Assembly: GCA_037190665.1 (NCBI GenBank) | Contig: JBBCJT010000249.1 | Coordinates: 1-21,663 of the forward strand | DNA: 21,663 nt | Direction of reading: 5' to 3' | Origin: JBBCJT01 sp037190665 | GTDB taxonomy: Bacteria > Pseudomonadota > Alphaproteobacteria > Acetobacterales > Acetobacteraceae | Shown here: piece after piece, positions 7,064 to 14,101 of the stretch | Numbering within the stretch: position 1 is the stretch's first letter | Layout: each line of letters opens with the position of its first letter | Position numbers and translations under genes: made by a program | The notes under the pieces: model-generated | What the model saw: only the letters and a program-made list of their open reading frames with translations | Told to the model about the DNA's origin: nothing | Database searches by the model: none

Positions 7064-8040
7064 CGCCAGGTCTTCCGGTAGGCGCCCTGCGTGGTGCTCT
7101 GGCCCTCGGTGAGGGAGAGCAGGCCGGGGGAGACGATCGGCTGGCCCGCATCCATCGCGGCCAGCGCCTCGCGGAAGGAGCGCACGACGCTTTCGACATA
7201 GGCGCGCCCGCGCTGGCGTCCTTCGATCTTCAGCGCGGCGACCCCCGCCTTGCGCAGCGCCGGCAGCAGTTCGGCGGCGTCCAGGCTGACCGGATCCTCG
7301 AAGATGTAGCCCTGCATCCGGCCGGTGGCGAAGCGGCCCTTGCACAGCGTCGGATACCCGGCCGGCTCGCTCTGCGCGAACCGGTTGATGGTGAAGTCGC
7401 CGAGGCGGGAAACGAGGTCCGTCGCGTCCTCGCGGTAGGTGACATGGCTCGCCGGGGAGCAGACGCCGTTCATGTTCGGCGACTGGCCGGTGACATAGGA
7501 GGAGAGCGAGCAGCGCCCCTCCGCCATCACGCAGAGGCCGCCGAAGACGAAGACCTCCGTCTCGCAGGGGGCGACCGCGCGGGTGATGGCGGCGATCTCC
7601 GCCACGCTCAGCACGCGCGGCAGCACCACGCGCGCCGCGCCGAAGGCTTCCATGTAGAAGCGGATGGAATCGGGGTTGGCTGCCGCCGCCTGCACCGAGA
7701 CATGCAGCCGCTGCTGCGGATGGCGGCGCGCGGCGTAGTCCAGCACCGCGATGTCGGCAAGGATCAGCGCGTCCGCGCCGGCATCGACAGCCTCATCCAC
7801 CGCGCGGTGCCACAGGTCGAGCCCGCCGGCGCGCGGGAAGGTGTTGATGGCCACCAGCACCTTGGCGCCACGCGCATGCGCATAGGCGATCGACTCGCGC
7901 ATCTCCGCGTGGCTGAAGTTCAGCCCCGGGAAGTTGCGGGCGTTGGTCTCGTCGCGATAGCCGCAATAGACAGCATGCGCGCCGGCATCGACCGCCTGGC
8001 GGAAGGCTGCCGGCGTGCCGGCAGGGCAGATCAGTTCCAT
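7060..8040 (-). CDS. ubiU: Ubiquinone biosynthesis protein UbiU (peptidase U32-like Fe-S protein)
   Basis: UbiU is the partner of UbiV in O2-independent ring hydroxylation. The 326-aa product opens MELICPAGTPAAFRQAVDAG. Cys170, Cys177, Cys194 and Cys233 (in GGLCVMAEGRCSLS, NGVCSPA and PTLCKG) reproduce the spacing of E. coli UbiU Cys169/176/193/232 exactly. RLHVSVQAAAANP and EVFVFGGLCVMAEGRC are family motifs; no peptidase activity should be assumed. The ATG at 8040 has GAGG five bases upstream and overlaps the end of ubiT by 10 nt; its stop overlaps ubiV by 4 nt. Tight coupling fits a 1:1 heterodimer. The long frame upstream of 8040 is a shadow of ubiT. Confidence 0.96.
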   Translation of the reverse strand: MELICPAGTPAAFRQAVDAGAHAVYCGYRDETNARNFPGLNFSHAEMRESIAYAHARGAKVLVAINTFPRAGGLDLWHRAVDEAVDAGADALILADIAVLDYAARRHPQQRLHVSVQAAAANPDSIRFYMEAFGAARVVLPRVLSVAEIAAITRAVAPCETEVFVFGGLCVMAEGRCSLSSYVTGQSPNMNGVCSPASHVTYREDATDLVSRLGDFTINRFAQSEPAGYPTLCKGRFATGRMQGYIFEDPVSLDAAELLPALRKAGVAALKIEGRQRGRAYVESVVRSFREALAAMDAGQPIVSPGLLSLTEGQSTTQGAYRKTWR

Positions 8041-8582
8041 GCCGGCCTCGTCTGCTGCGGCTGCGCCACGCGGTCGAGCAGCCGGCGGCCGGACATGCCC
8101 ACACGCTCCGCAAGCGGCGCGAGCGGGCCCAGTGTCGCGGCAACGTCGCGCACGAGGTCGAGCCCTTCTCCATCCATCGCGTTGCGCAGCGCCAGCACGG
8201 CCTCCATGTCGCCTTCCACCACCAGTGTGCGGGAAAAGAACAGCGCGTCGCCGTCCACCTGCCCTTCGGCGAGCGCGACGAGGGCCTGGAGCGGGCCGCT
8301 GATCCGGGCGTCCAGGCCATGCGATGGCAACGCGCGGACGGCCGAGATGCGCGGCGCGTCCGGGTGCGGCGCCAGCACCAGGGCGAAGGGCAGGTCGGTC
8401 GGGCGCAGGCCGAAGCGTTTGTGCGCGTGCTCGCCCAGCCGGTCGAAGATCGCCGGATGCCGGCGCAGCACCGCGCGCAGCACCAGCGCGAGCAGGGGAT
8501 TGAGCGGGGCCAGCGGCAGCGGCCGCAGCGCCGCCTGCAACAGGGGTGGCAGGCGCCCCGACGCGGATGCGTTGGTCGTCAT
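8031..8582 (-). CDS. ubiT: Ubiquinone biosynthesis accessory protein UbiT (SCP2 domain)
   Basis: UbiT is the lipid-binding accessory factor of the anaerobic ubiquinone pathway, counterpart of the aerobic UbiJ. The 183-aa product (E. coli UbiT is 174 aa) has an N-terminal helical part rich in Leu and Pro, then an SCP2-type sterol-carrier domain (about 50-150) with DLPFALVLAPHPDAPRISAV and a domain end VDGDALFFSRTLVVEGDMEA typical of UbiT. Identification rests on both the SCP2 pattern and its place directly before ubiU. The ATG at 8582 has only a GGGG Shine-Dalgarno-like run at 4 nt, which is part of a hairpin. It is the first gene of the minus-strand operon, divergent from ubiD across 102 bp. 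Confidence 0.92.
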   Translation of the reverse strand: MTTNASASGRLPPLLQAALRPLPLAPLNPLLALVLRAVLRRHPAIFDRLGEHAHKRFGLRPTDLPFALVLAPHPDAPRISAVRALPSHGLDARISGPLQALVALAEGQVDGDALFFSRTLVVEGDMEAVLALRNAMDGEGLDLVRDVAATLGPLAPLAERVGMSGRRLLDRVAQPQQTRPAWN

Positions 8583-8585
8583 CGC

Positions 8586-8601
8586 GCCCCGGGTACGGGG
8601 C
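8586..8601 (-). promoter_or_regulatory. Hairpin covering the ubiT ribosome-binding region
   Basis: GCCCCG (8586-8591) and CGGGGC (8596-8601) form a 6-bp stem with a 4-nt loop, ending 3 nt before the ubiT ATG. The only Shine-Dalgarno-like GGGG for ubiT lies inside the stem, so folding would hide it. A role in translation control is inferred. Confidence 0.4.
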
Positions 8602-8618
8602 TATCGCGCTGGCTGTCG

Positions 8619-8632
8619 TTGTCCGCGGACAA
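8619..8632. promoter_or_regulatory. Perfect 14-bp palindrome, candidate Crp/Fnr-family operator between ubiT and ubiD
   Basis: TTGTCCGCGGACAA is its own reverse complement and lies centrally in the divergent region, its centre 43 bp from the ubiT ATG and 59 bp from the ubiD start. It matches the TTG-N8-CAA frame of Crp/Fnr-family sites (Fnr consensus TTGAT-N4-ATCAA; FixK-like sites are related), with T-C in place of A-T/A-C at the fourth and fifth positions. A Fnr-, FixK- or Nnr-like regulator is the natural candidate because the flanking genes serve anaerobic quinone synthesis. The regulator itself is not in the window. Confidence 0.5.
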
Positions 8633-8684
8633 AGAGGCACGTCGATCCCTGGGGCAGACAGCCGCGGCTTTCCCGGAGCCTTCC

Positions 8685-10205
8685 TTGCCGCGCCGAGACC
8701 TGCCGCCCTTTCGCGACTTGCGCGCCTTCATGGAGTTCCTGGAGGAGCGGCGGCAGCTCCATCGCATCGCCGAGCCGGTCTCGGCGGTTCATCAGATGAC
8801 TGAGATCCACCGGCGCGTGTTGCAGGAGCACGGGCCCGCGCTGCTGTTCGAGCACGTGATCAAGGCCGATGGCAGCCGGTCCGACATGCCCGTGCTGGTG
8901 AATCTTTTCGGGACGGTCGAGCGCGTCGCCTGGGGCCTCGGCGTGCGCCCCTCCCGCCTGCCGGACCTCGGCGAGCTTCTGGCGGAACTGCGGGAGCCGC
9001 GGCCGCCGCAGGATCTCGGCGATGCCCTGCGCAAGTTGCCGCTGGCGCGCGCCGCGCTGGCGATGCGGCCGAAGGAAACCGCGCGCGCCGATGTGCAGTC
9101 CGTGGTGTGGCGCGGGGCGGAGGTCGATCTCGGGCACCTGCCGGCGCAGGTCTGCTGGCCGGGCGAACCCGCGCCGCTGCTGACATGGCCGCTGGTGGTC
9201 ACGCGGCCGCCCGACAGCGAGTCGACGGACGACTACAATCTCGGCGTCTACCGCATGCAGGTGCTGGCGCGGGACCGCGTCATCCTGCGCTGGCTCGCGC
9301 AGCGCGGCGGCGCGCGGCACCATCGCATGTGGCGCGCGCGCGGGCTGCCGATGCCGGTGGCCGTGGTGATCGGCGCCGATCCCGCTACCGTGCTCGCCGC
9401 TGCGCTGCCGCTGCCGGAGACGGTCTCCGAGATCAGCTTCTCCGGCCTGCTGCGCGGCGAACGGCCCCGGCTCGCGCGCTGCGCGACGATCCCGATGCAG
9501 GCGCCGGCGGCGGCGGAGATCGTGCTCGAAGGCTATGTCGCGCCTGACGAGACGGCTCCGGAAGGGCCGTATGGCGATCACACCGGCTACTACAATTCGG
9601 TCGAGGATTTCCCGGTGATGCGCGTCAGCGCGATCACGATGCGGGAACGGCCGGTCTATCTCTCGACCTTCACCGGCCGCCCGCCCGATGAGCCGTCGCG
9701 GATCGGCGAGGCGCTCAATTCGCTGTTCCTGCCCTTCGTGCGCCGCAGCTTTCCGGAGGTGGCGGATATCTGGCTGCCGCCGGAGGCGTGCTCCTACCGC
9801 ATCGCGGTGGTGGCGCTGCGCAAATCCTATCCCGGGCAGGCCCGCCGCGTGATGCTCGGCCTGTGGTCGCTGCTGCCGCAGTTCACCTACACGAAGATGC
9901 TGATCGCGGTGGACCCGGACGTGAACGTGCGCGACTGGGCCGATGTGATGTGGGCGGTCTCGACGCGCATGGACCCTTCGCGCGACCTCGTGCGGATCGA
10001 CGGCACGCCGATCGACTATCTCGACTTCGCCTCGCCCAAGGCGGGACTGGGCGGCAAGCTCGGGATCGACGCGACGGTGAAGATCGGCCCGGAGACGGAA
10101 CGCGAGTTCGGCCGCGTGCTGGCGATGGACCCGGCCGTGGCGGCGCGGGTGGATGCGATCTGGAGCCGGCTCGGCCTGCCGCCGGCGGGGGCGCGGGCGG
10201 GATGA
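8685..10205 (+). CDS. ubiD: UbiD-family prenyl-FMN-dependent decarboxylase (3-octaprenyl-4-hydroxybenzoate carboxy-lyase)
   Basis: UbiD decarboxylates 3-polyprenyl-4-hydroxybenzoate using prenylated FMN. The 506-aa product (E. coli UbiD 497 aa) starts PPFRDLRAFMEFLEERRQL, has DYNLGVYRMQ (conserved Asn and Arg of the cofactor site), EIVLEGYV, and the signature EGPYGDHTGYYN with the conserved catalytic-region Glu. PLPETVSEISFSGLLRG and YTKMLIAVDPDVNVRDW also fit. The start is taken as TTG at 8685, because GGAG sits 6 nt upstream and the protein then begins just before the family N-terminus. The open frame extends upstream, but that stretch runs antisense to ubiT. The stop overlaps ubiX as ATGA, so cofactor synthase and enzyme are coupled. 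Another UbiD-family substrate is possible but the context favours ubiquinone. Confidence 0.93.
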   Translation: MPRRDLPPFRDLRAFMEFLEERRQLHRIAEPVSAVHQMTEIHRRVLQEHGPALLFEHVIKADGSRSDMPVLVNLFGTVERVAWGLGVRPSRLPDLGELLAELREPRPPQDLGDALRKLPLARAALAMRPKETARADVQSVVWRGAEVDLGHLPAQVCWPGEPAPLLTWPLVVTRPPDSESTDDYNLGVYRMQVLARDRVILRWLAQRGGARHHRMWRARGLPMPVAVVIGADPATVLAAALPLPETVSEISFSGLLRGERPRLARCATIPMQAPAAAEIVLEGYVAPDETAPEGPYGDHTGYYNSVEDFPVMRVSAITMRERPVYLSTFTGRPPDEPSRIGEALNSLFLPFVRRSFPEVADIWLPPEACSYRIAVVALRKSYPGQARRVMLGLWSLLPQFTYTKMLIAVDPDVNVRDWADVMWAVSTRMDPSRDLVRIDGTPIDYLDFASPKAGLGGKLGIDATVKIGPETEREFGRVLAMDPAVAARVDAIWSRLGLPPAGARAG

Positions 10206-10798
10206 TCCGCGTCGTGGTCGGGATCAGCGGCGCGTCGGGCGCGGTCATCGGGCAGCGCGTGGTCGAGCTGCTGGCGGCGAGCGGGCGCTGCGAGGTGCAC
10301 CTCGTCGTCTCCCGTGCCGGGGAGCGGACGCTGGCGCAGGAAGCCGGGGCGGAGGCGCTTGCGCGGCTCGAAGGTCTCGTCGCCCGGCGGCATCCCGTGG
10401 ACGACATCGGGGCGAGCATCGCGAGCGGATCGTTCCGGACCGCGGGGATGATCGTCGCGCCATGCTCCATCCGCACGCTGTCCGCCATCGCGGCGAGCGC
10501 GTCGGACAATCTGCTGGTGCGGGCGGCGGACGTGCAGCTCAAGGAACGGCGGCGGCTCGTGCTGATGGTGCGGGAAACGCCGCTGCATCTCGGCCACCTG
10601 CGGGCGATGGTGGCGGCGACCGAGCAGGGGGCGATCATCGCCCCGCCGGTGCCGGCCTTCTACCGCCGGCCGGAAAGCGTGGCCGCGCTGGTGGACCACA
10701 CCGCGCGGCGCGGGATCGACCTGCTCGGGCTCGACCTGCCGCAACTGGCCGAGGAATGGGCGCCGGACGCCTGCGGGGGCGCCGCGCGGCGGGACTGA
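10202..10798 (+). CDS. ubiX: UbiX flavin prenyltransferase
   Basis: UbiX joins dimethylallyl phosphate to reduced FMN, making the prenyl-FMN cofactor of UbiD. The 198-aa product (typical length about 190-200) opens with the flavin-binding motif VVVGISGASG and continues with GMIVAPCSIRTLSAIAASASDNLLVRAADVQLKE, here cited by its segments APCS and DVQLKE, and RRLVLMVRETPLHLGHLRAM. All are standard UbiX blocks. The ATG at 10202 overlaps the ubiD TGA by 4 nt. It lies 37 nt before aroC. Confidence 0.95.
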   Translation: MIRVVVGISGASGAVIGQRVVELLAASGRCEVHLVVSRAGERTLAQEAGAEALARLEGLVARRHPVDDIGASIASGSFRTAGMIVAPCSIRTLSAIAASASDNLLVRAADVQLKERRRLVLMVRETPLHLGHLRAMVAATEQGAIIAPPVPAFYRRPESVAALVDHTARRGIDLLGLDLPQLAEEWAPDACGGAARRD

Positions 10799-10835
10799 CC
10801 TTTCCCCGGCCGCCCGGGCGGAATAGACGGGCGGC

Positions 10836-11939
10836 ATGAGCCACAACAGCTTCGGTCACCTGTTCCGCGTGACCACCTGGGGCGAGAGCCACGGTCCGGC
10901 GATCGGCTGCGTCGTCGATGGCTGCCCGCCGCGCCTGCCCCTGACCGAGGCCGACATCCAGCCCTTCCTCGACCGCCGCCGCCCGGGCCAGTCGCGCTTC
11001 ACCACCCAGCGCGCCGAGCCCGACGAGGTGCGCATCCTGTCCGGCACGTTCGAGGGACTGACCACCGGCACGCCCATCGCGCTGGAGATCGCCAACGTGG
11101 ACCAGCGGTCGAAGGACTACGGCGAGATCAAGGACCGCTTCCGCCCCGGCCATGCCGACCTGACCTACGAGCTGAAATACGGCATCCGCGACTATCGCGG
11201 CGGCGGGCGGTCCTCGGCGCGGGAGACGGCGATGCGCGTCGCCGCGGGCGCGGTCGCGCGCAAGGTGATGGGGGACGGCGTGCGCATCCGGGGCGCGCTG
11301 GTGCAGATCGGCCCGCACCGGATCGACCGCGCGCGGTGGGACTGGGCGGCGGTGGAGGAGAACCCGTTCTTCTGCCCCGATCCGGTCGCGGCGGGTGAGT
11401 GGGAGACCTATCTCGGCGCGGTGCGCAAGGCCGGCTCCTCGGTCGGCGCGGTGATCGAGGTGGTGGCCGAAGGCGTGCCCCCCGGCCTCGGCGCGCCGGT
11501 CTACGGCAAGCTCGATTCCGACCTCGCCGCCGCGCTGATGAGCATCAACGCCGTGAAGGGGGTGGAGATCGGCGACGGGTTCGCCGCCGCCACGCTGACC
11601 GGCGAGGAGAACGCCGACGAGATGCGCATGGCCGACGGGCTCGTCGCCTTCGGTTCCAACCACGCCGGCGGCATCCTGGGCGGCATCTCCACCGGGCAGC
11701 CCGTCGTCGCGCGCTTCGCCGTCAAGCCGACCTCGTCGATCCTCACGCCCCGCGATTCGGTGGACCGCCACGGGGCGGAGGTGGAGGTGACGACGCGCGG
11801 CCGTCACGATCCCTGCGTCGGCATCCGCGCCGTGCCGGTCGGCGAGGCGATGATGGCCTGCGTGCTGGCCGACCATCTGCTGCGCCACCGCGCCCAGAAC
11901 CCGGACGCGCCGAGCATGGCGCGGCTGCCGCGCAATTGA
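10836..11939 (+). CDS. aroC: Chorismate synthase
   Basis: AroC converts 5-enolpyruvylshikimate 3-phosphate to chorismate with reduced FMN, the last step of the shikimate pathway. Chorismate is the source of 4-hydroxybenzoate for ubiquinone as well as of aromatic amino acids and folate. The 367-aa product has full length and the family signatures GESHGPAIGCVVDGCPP, GGGRSSARETAMRVAAGAVA, FGSNHAGGILGGISTGQPVV and RHDPCVGIRAVPVGEAM. The start is the ATG at 10836 (MSHNSFGHLFRVTTWGESHG), the usual N-terminus. It follows ubiX by 37 nt on the same strand, so cotranscription with ubiDX is plausible but not shown. Confidence 0.97.
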   Translation: MSHNSFGHLFRVTTWGESHGPAIGCVVDGCPPRLPLTEADIQPFLDRRRPGQSRFTTQRAEPDEVRILSGTFEGLTTGTPIALEIANVDQRSKDYGEIKDRFRPGHADLTYELKYGIRDYRGGGRSSARETAMRVAAGAVARKVMGDGVRIRGALVQIGPHRIDRARWDWAAVEENPFFCPDPVAAGEWETYLGAVRKAGSSVGAVIEVVAEGVPPGLGAPVYGKLDSDLAAALMSINAVKGVEIGDGFAAATLTGEENADEMRMADGLVAFGSNHAGGILGGISTGQPVVARFAVKPTSSILTPRDSVDRHGAEVEVTTRGRHDPCVGIRAVPVGEAMMACVLADHLLRHRAQNPDAPSMARLPRN

Positions 11940-12036
11940 GGGGGCTTCAGGGCGCGCGGTGTTTCGCCTTTCCGTGCGCAGCGCCTATTTTCCGTCTATG
12001 CGCGAGTCGCATCTGTCGAACCGGAGAGTGATCCCG

Positions 12037-12252
12037 ATGCCTGCCGCCGCCGATATCGGCTTCGTCCTGCTCGCCGCGCTGTCGGGCCTGTTCCTCGGCG
12101 CCGCGCAGGCGCAGGCAAATCTTGCGCTCGCGATCTTCGGCGCGGCCTGCATCGTCTGGCTGTTCTTCAGCCTGCGCGGCACGGAGCGGACGGCGCGGAT
12201 CATCGGCGCGTGCGCCTTCGTCGGCGGGCTGTTTCTCTGGCTGCTGCGATAG
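12037..12252 (+). CDS. Small hydrophobic membrane protein, function unknown
   Basis: The predicted 71-aa product has two or three hydrophobic stretches: about 8-25 (GFVLLAALSGLFLGAAQ), 31-46 (LAIFGAACIVWLFF) and 55-70 (IIGACAFVGGLFLWLL), separated by a basic turn RGTERTAR. I recognise no family. The ATG at 12037 is chosen because GGAGAG lies 8 nt upstream; the frame is open from 11959, but those residues look unlike a protein N-terminus. A weak promoter candidate is TTCGCC (11963-11968), 17 nt, TATTTT (11986-11991). It lies 97 nt after aroC and may be separately transcribed. It could be non-essential or even spurious, but membrane-like composition and the ribosome site argue for a real gene. 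Confidence 0.6.
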   Translation: MPAAADIGFVLLAALSGLFLGAAQAQANLALAIFGAACIVWLFFSLRGTERTARIIGACAFVGGLFLWLLR

Positions 12253-12360
12253 GCGGCTGCGTGGCGGCGGGATCGCCGCCGCCACGGGCATCATATCTTC
12301 TGGGCTGATCCGTCAGACCCTGCAGCCGGAAGCTTTGCGAAACGATGGCGACCTTGCTTT

Positions 12361-12386
12361 CCCCCTCTCCCGCCTGGGGGAGTGGG
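12361..12386. repeat. Hairpin, left half of a dispersed-type intergenic repeat
   Basis: The arms CCCCCTCTCCC (12361-12371) and GGGGGAGTGGG (12376-12386) pair over 10 of 11 positions (one a G-T pair) around a GCCT loop. It shares CCCTCTCCCGCC with the second hairpin at 12453. Such C-rich arms recur in intergenic regions of many high-GC proteobacteria. Confidence 0.5.
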
Positions 12387-12452
12387 CCGGGGTGTGGGTG
12401 CGTCCGCCGGTGTGACGGCGAGGTCTTGCCTCCCCGCAGACCCCTCACCCTG

Positions 12453-12479
12453 TCCCTCTCCCGCCGGGCGGGAGAGGGA
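12453..12479. repeat. 27-bp near-perfect palindrome, possible bidirectional terminator or REP-like element
   Basis: TCCCTCTCCCGCC (12453-12465) is followed after one base by its exact reverse complement GGCGGGAGAGGGA (12467-12479). It lies 36 bp from the stop of the minus-strand binding-protein gene and 200 bp from the stop of the small membrane gene, in a 262-bp gene-free stretch. No T-run follows. The look is that of a dispersed palindromic repeat. Confidence 0.65.
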
Positions 12480-12514
12480 ACCTTGCGTGGCCGGCCTTGC
12501 CTCCGACCGAAGGC

Positions 12515-14101
12515 CTACCGCGCGCGGCCGACGCCGGTCGCGAGCGTGAGTTCGTCGATGCGGGGCGTATAGGTCAGCCCCTTCCGCAGCCCCCACACGC
12601 CCATCTGCAGATGCAGCGGGATCACGCCCGTCTCCGCCATGGCGATGCGCATCGCGTCCTGCAGCAGGATCTCGCGCCGCTCGTTGTCCATCGTCCGCAA
12701 CGCCTCCGCAGTGATCTCGTCGACGCGCGGGTTGGAGTAGCGGGCGAAGTTCAGCGTGCCGAGACCGATCTGCGTGTTGCGCGTGCCGAGGATCGCGCGC
12801 AGCGACGCGCTGGCCTCGCCGGTGCCGCTGCCGTAGCCGATCAGGTGCGCGGAGGTCTCGAAGCGGTTCAGCCGCCCGATCAGCGCCGCCAGAGGCCCGG
12901 TGTCCACGCGCGTGCGGATGCCGATGCGCGACCACATCTGCGCGACCGCCTGCGCGATCTGCCCGTCGTTCACATAGCGGTCGTTGGGACCGCGCAGCAC
13001 GATGGTGAAGCCGTCCGGGTAGCCGGCATCCGCCAGAAGCTGCTTCGCGCGGGCCTGATCGAACGGCGGCGGCTGGATGTCCGGCGCGTAGCCGAACGAA
13101 CCCGCCGGCATGAACTGCCCCGAAGCGACCGCCGCACCTTCCATCACGCGCTGCACGATGGCGGTGCGGTTGATGGCGATGGACATCGCCTCCCGCACGC
13201 GGCGGTCGCGCAGCGGGTTGCGGTCCAGCGCCTCGCCATTCGGGCCGGTCACCTCGGGGCTGCCTTCGTCGCTGTGCTGGTCCAGGCCGATATAGATCAT
13301 CCGCAGCGTCGGGCCCTCGGCCAGCGTCAGCCGGCTGTCGCGCCGCAGCTTGGCGATGTCCGGCGTCGGCACGTTATCGATCATCGCGACATCGCCCGAC
13401 ACCAGCGCGGCCACGCGCGAGGCCGCGTTGGTCAGGATGCGGTAATCGACCTGATCCCAGATCGGCTTCTCGCCCCAGTACGCATCGTTCCGCACCATGC
13501 GCACGCGGTCGTTCGGCGTGTAGGAGACGAAGCGGAACGGGCCGGTGCCGATCGCCGCCTTGCCGCTGTTGAAGTCCGACGACGGCACATCCAGCCCAAG
13601 GCTGCGCGGGATGATGCGGATCTGCGCCATGTCGTTCGGCAGCAGCGGGTAGGGAGCCGCCGTCTTCAGCCGGATCGTGCGGGCATCCACGACCTCCACG
13701 CCGGCCACGCCGCGCGTGTAGACGGTGTAGGGGCCGGGGCTCTGCACGTTCGGGATGCGTTGCAGGGTGAAGGCGACATCCTCGGCCGTCAGGGGCGTGC
13801 CGTCATGGAACGTCACGTTCCCGCGCAGCCGGAACTCCCATGTCGTGTCGTCCAGCAGCCGCCATGTCTCGGCGAGCTGCGGTTGTGGGCGGGAGTTTGC
13901 GTCCATCGCGACCAGCGCATCGAACATGTGCGCGGCCACCATCACGTTCGGCGTGAGCGTATAGTAGTGCGGGTCGATGCTGGCCGGGCCGGCGGACACG
14001 CCCATCGACAGCGTCTCCGCCATCGCCGGGGCAGCCAGCAGGGCCACACACGCGCCGGTGCGCAGCGCGAGGCGCCGCAGGGACGGGAAGGGAACCTTCA
14101 T
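12515..14101 (-). CDS. ABC transporter substrate-binding protein, family 5 (peptide/nickel type)
   Basis: The 528-aa product begins with a signal peptide: basic MKVPFPSLRRLALRT, hydrophobic ACVALLAAPAMA, with likely cleavage at AMA-ET (near residue 28). The mature part has the family-5 solute-binding layout, with SIDPHYYTLTPNVMVAAHMF, QPQLAETWRLLDDTTWEFRL, FHDGTPLTAEDVAFTLQRI, RVREAMSIAINRTAIVQRVM and AKQLLADAGYPDGFTI. It should bind a peptide or similar ligand in the periplasm. No permease or ATPase gene is in the window, so it must work with components encoded elsewhere. The ATG at 14101 shares one base with the stop of the M20 peptidase gene, suggesting that the peptidase acts on the imported ligand. 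Confidence 0.93.
   Translation of the reverse strand: MKVPFPSLRRLALRTGACVALLAAPAMAETLSMGVSAGPASIDPHYYTLTPNVMVAAHMFDALVAMDANSRPQPQLAETWRLLDDTTWEFRLRGNVTFHDGTPLTAEDVAFTLQRIPNVQSPGPYTVYTRGVAGVEVVDARTIRLKTAAPYPLLPNDMAQIRIIPRSLGLDVPSSDFNSGKAAIGTGPFRFVSYTPNDRVRMVRNDAYWGEKPIWDQVDYRILTNAASRVAALVSGDVAMIDNVPTPDIAKLRRDSRLTLAEGPTLRMIYIGLDQHSDEGSPEVTGPNGEALDRNPLRDRRVREAMSIAINRTAIVQRVMEGAAVASGQFMPAGSFGYAPDIQPPPFDQARAKQLLADAGYPDGFTIVLRGPNDRYVNDGQIAQAVAQMWSRIGIRTRVDTGPLAALIGRLNRFETSAHLIGYGSGTGEASASLRAILGTRNTQIGLGTLNFARYSNPRVDEITAEALRTMDNERREILLQDAMRIAMAETGVIPLHLQMGVWGLRKGLTYTPRIDELTLATGVGRAR

Noticed and set aside
5501..7081. A 526-codon plus-strand frame across the repeat and ubiV
   Set aside because: It reads the HD gene in the wrong frame, the decayed repeats and the antisense of ubiV. 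Its repeated peptide motifs are explained by the tandem DNA repeat.
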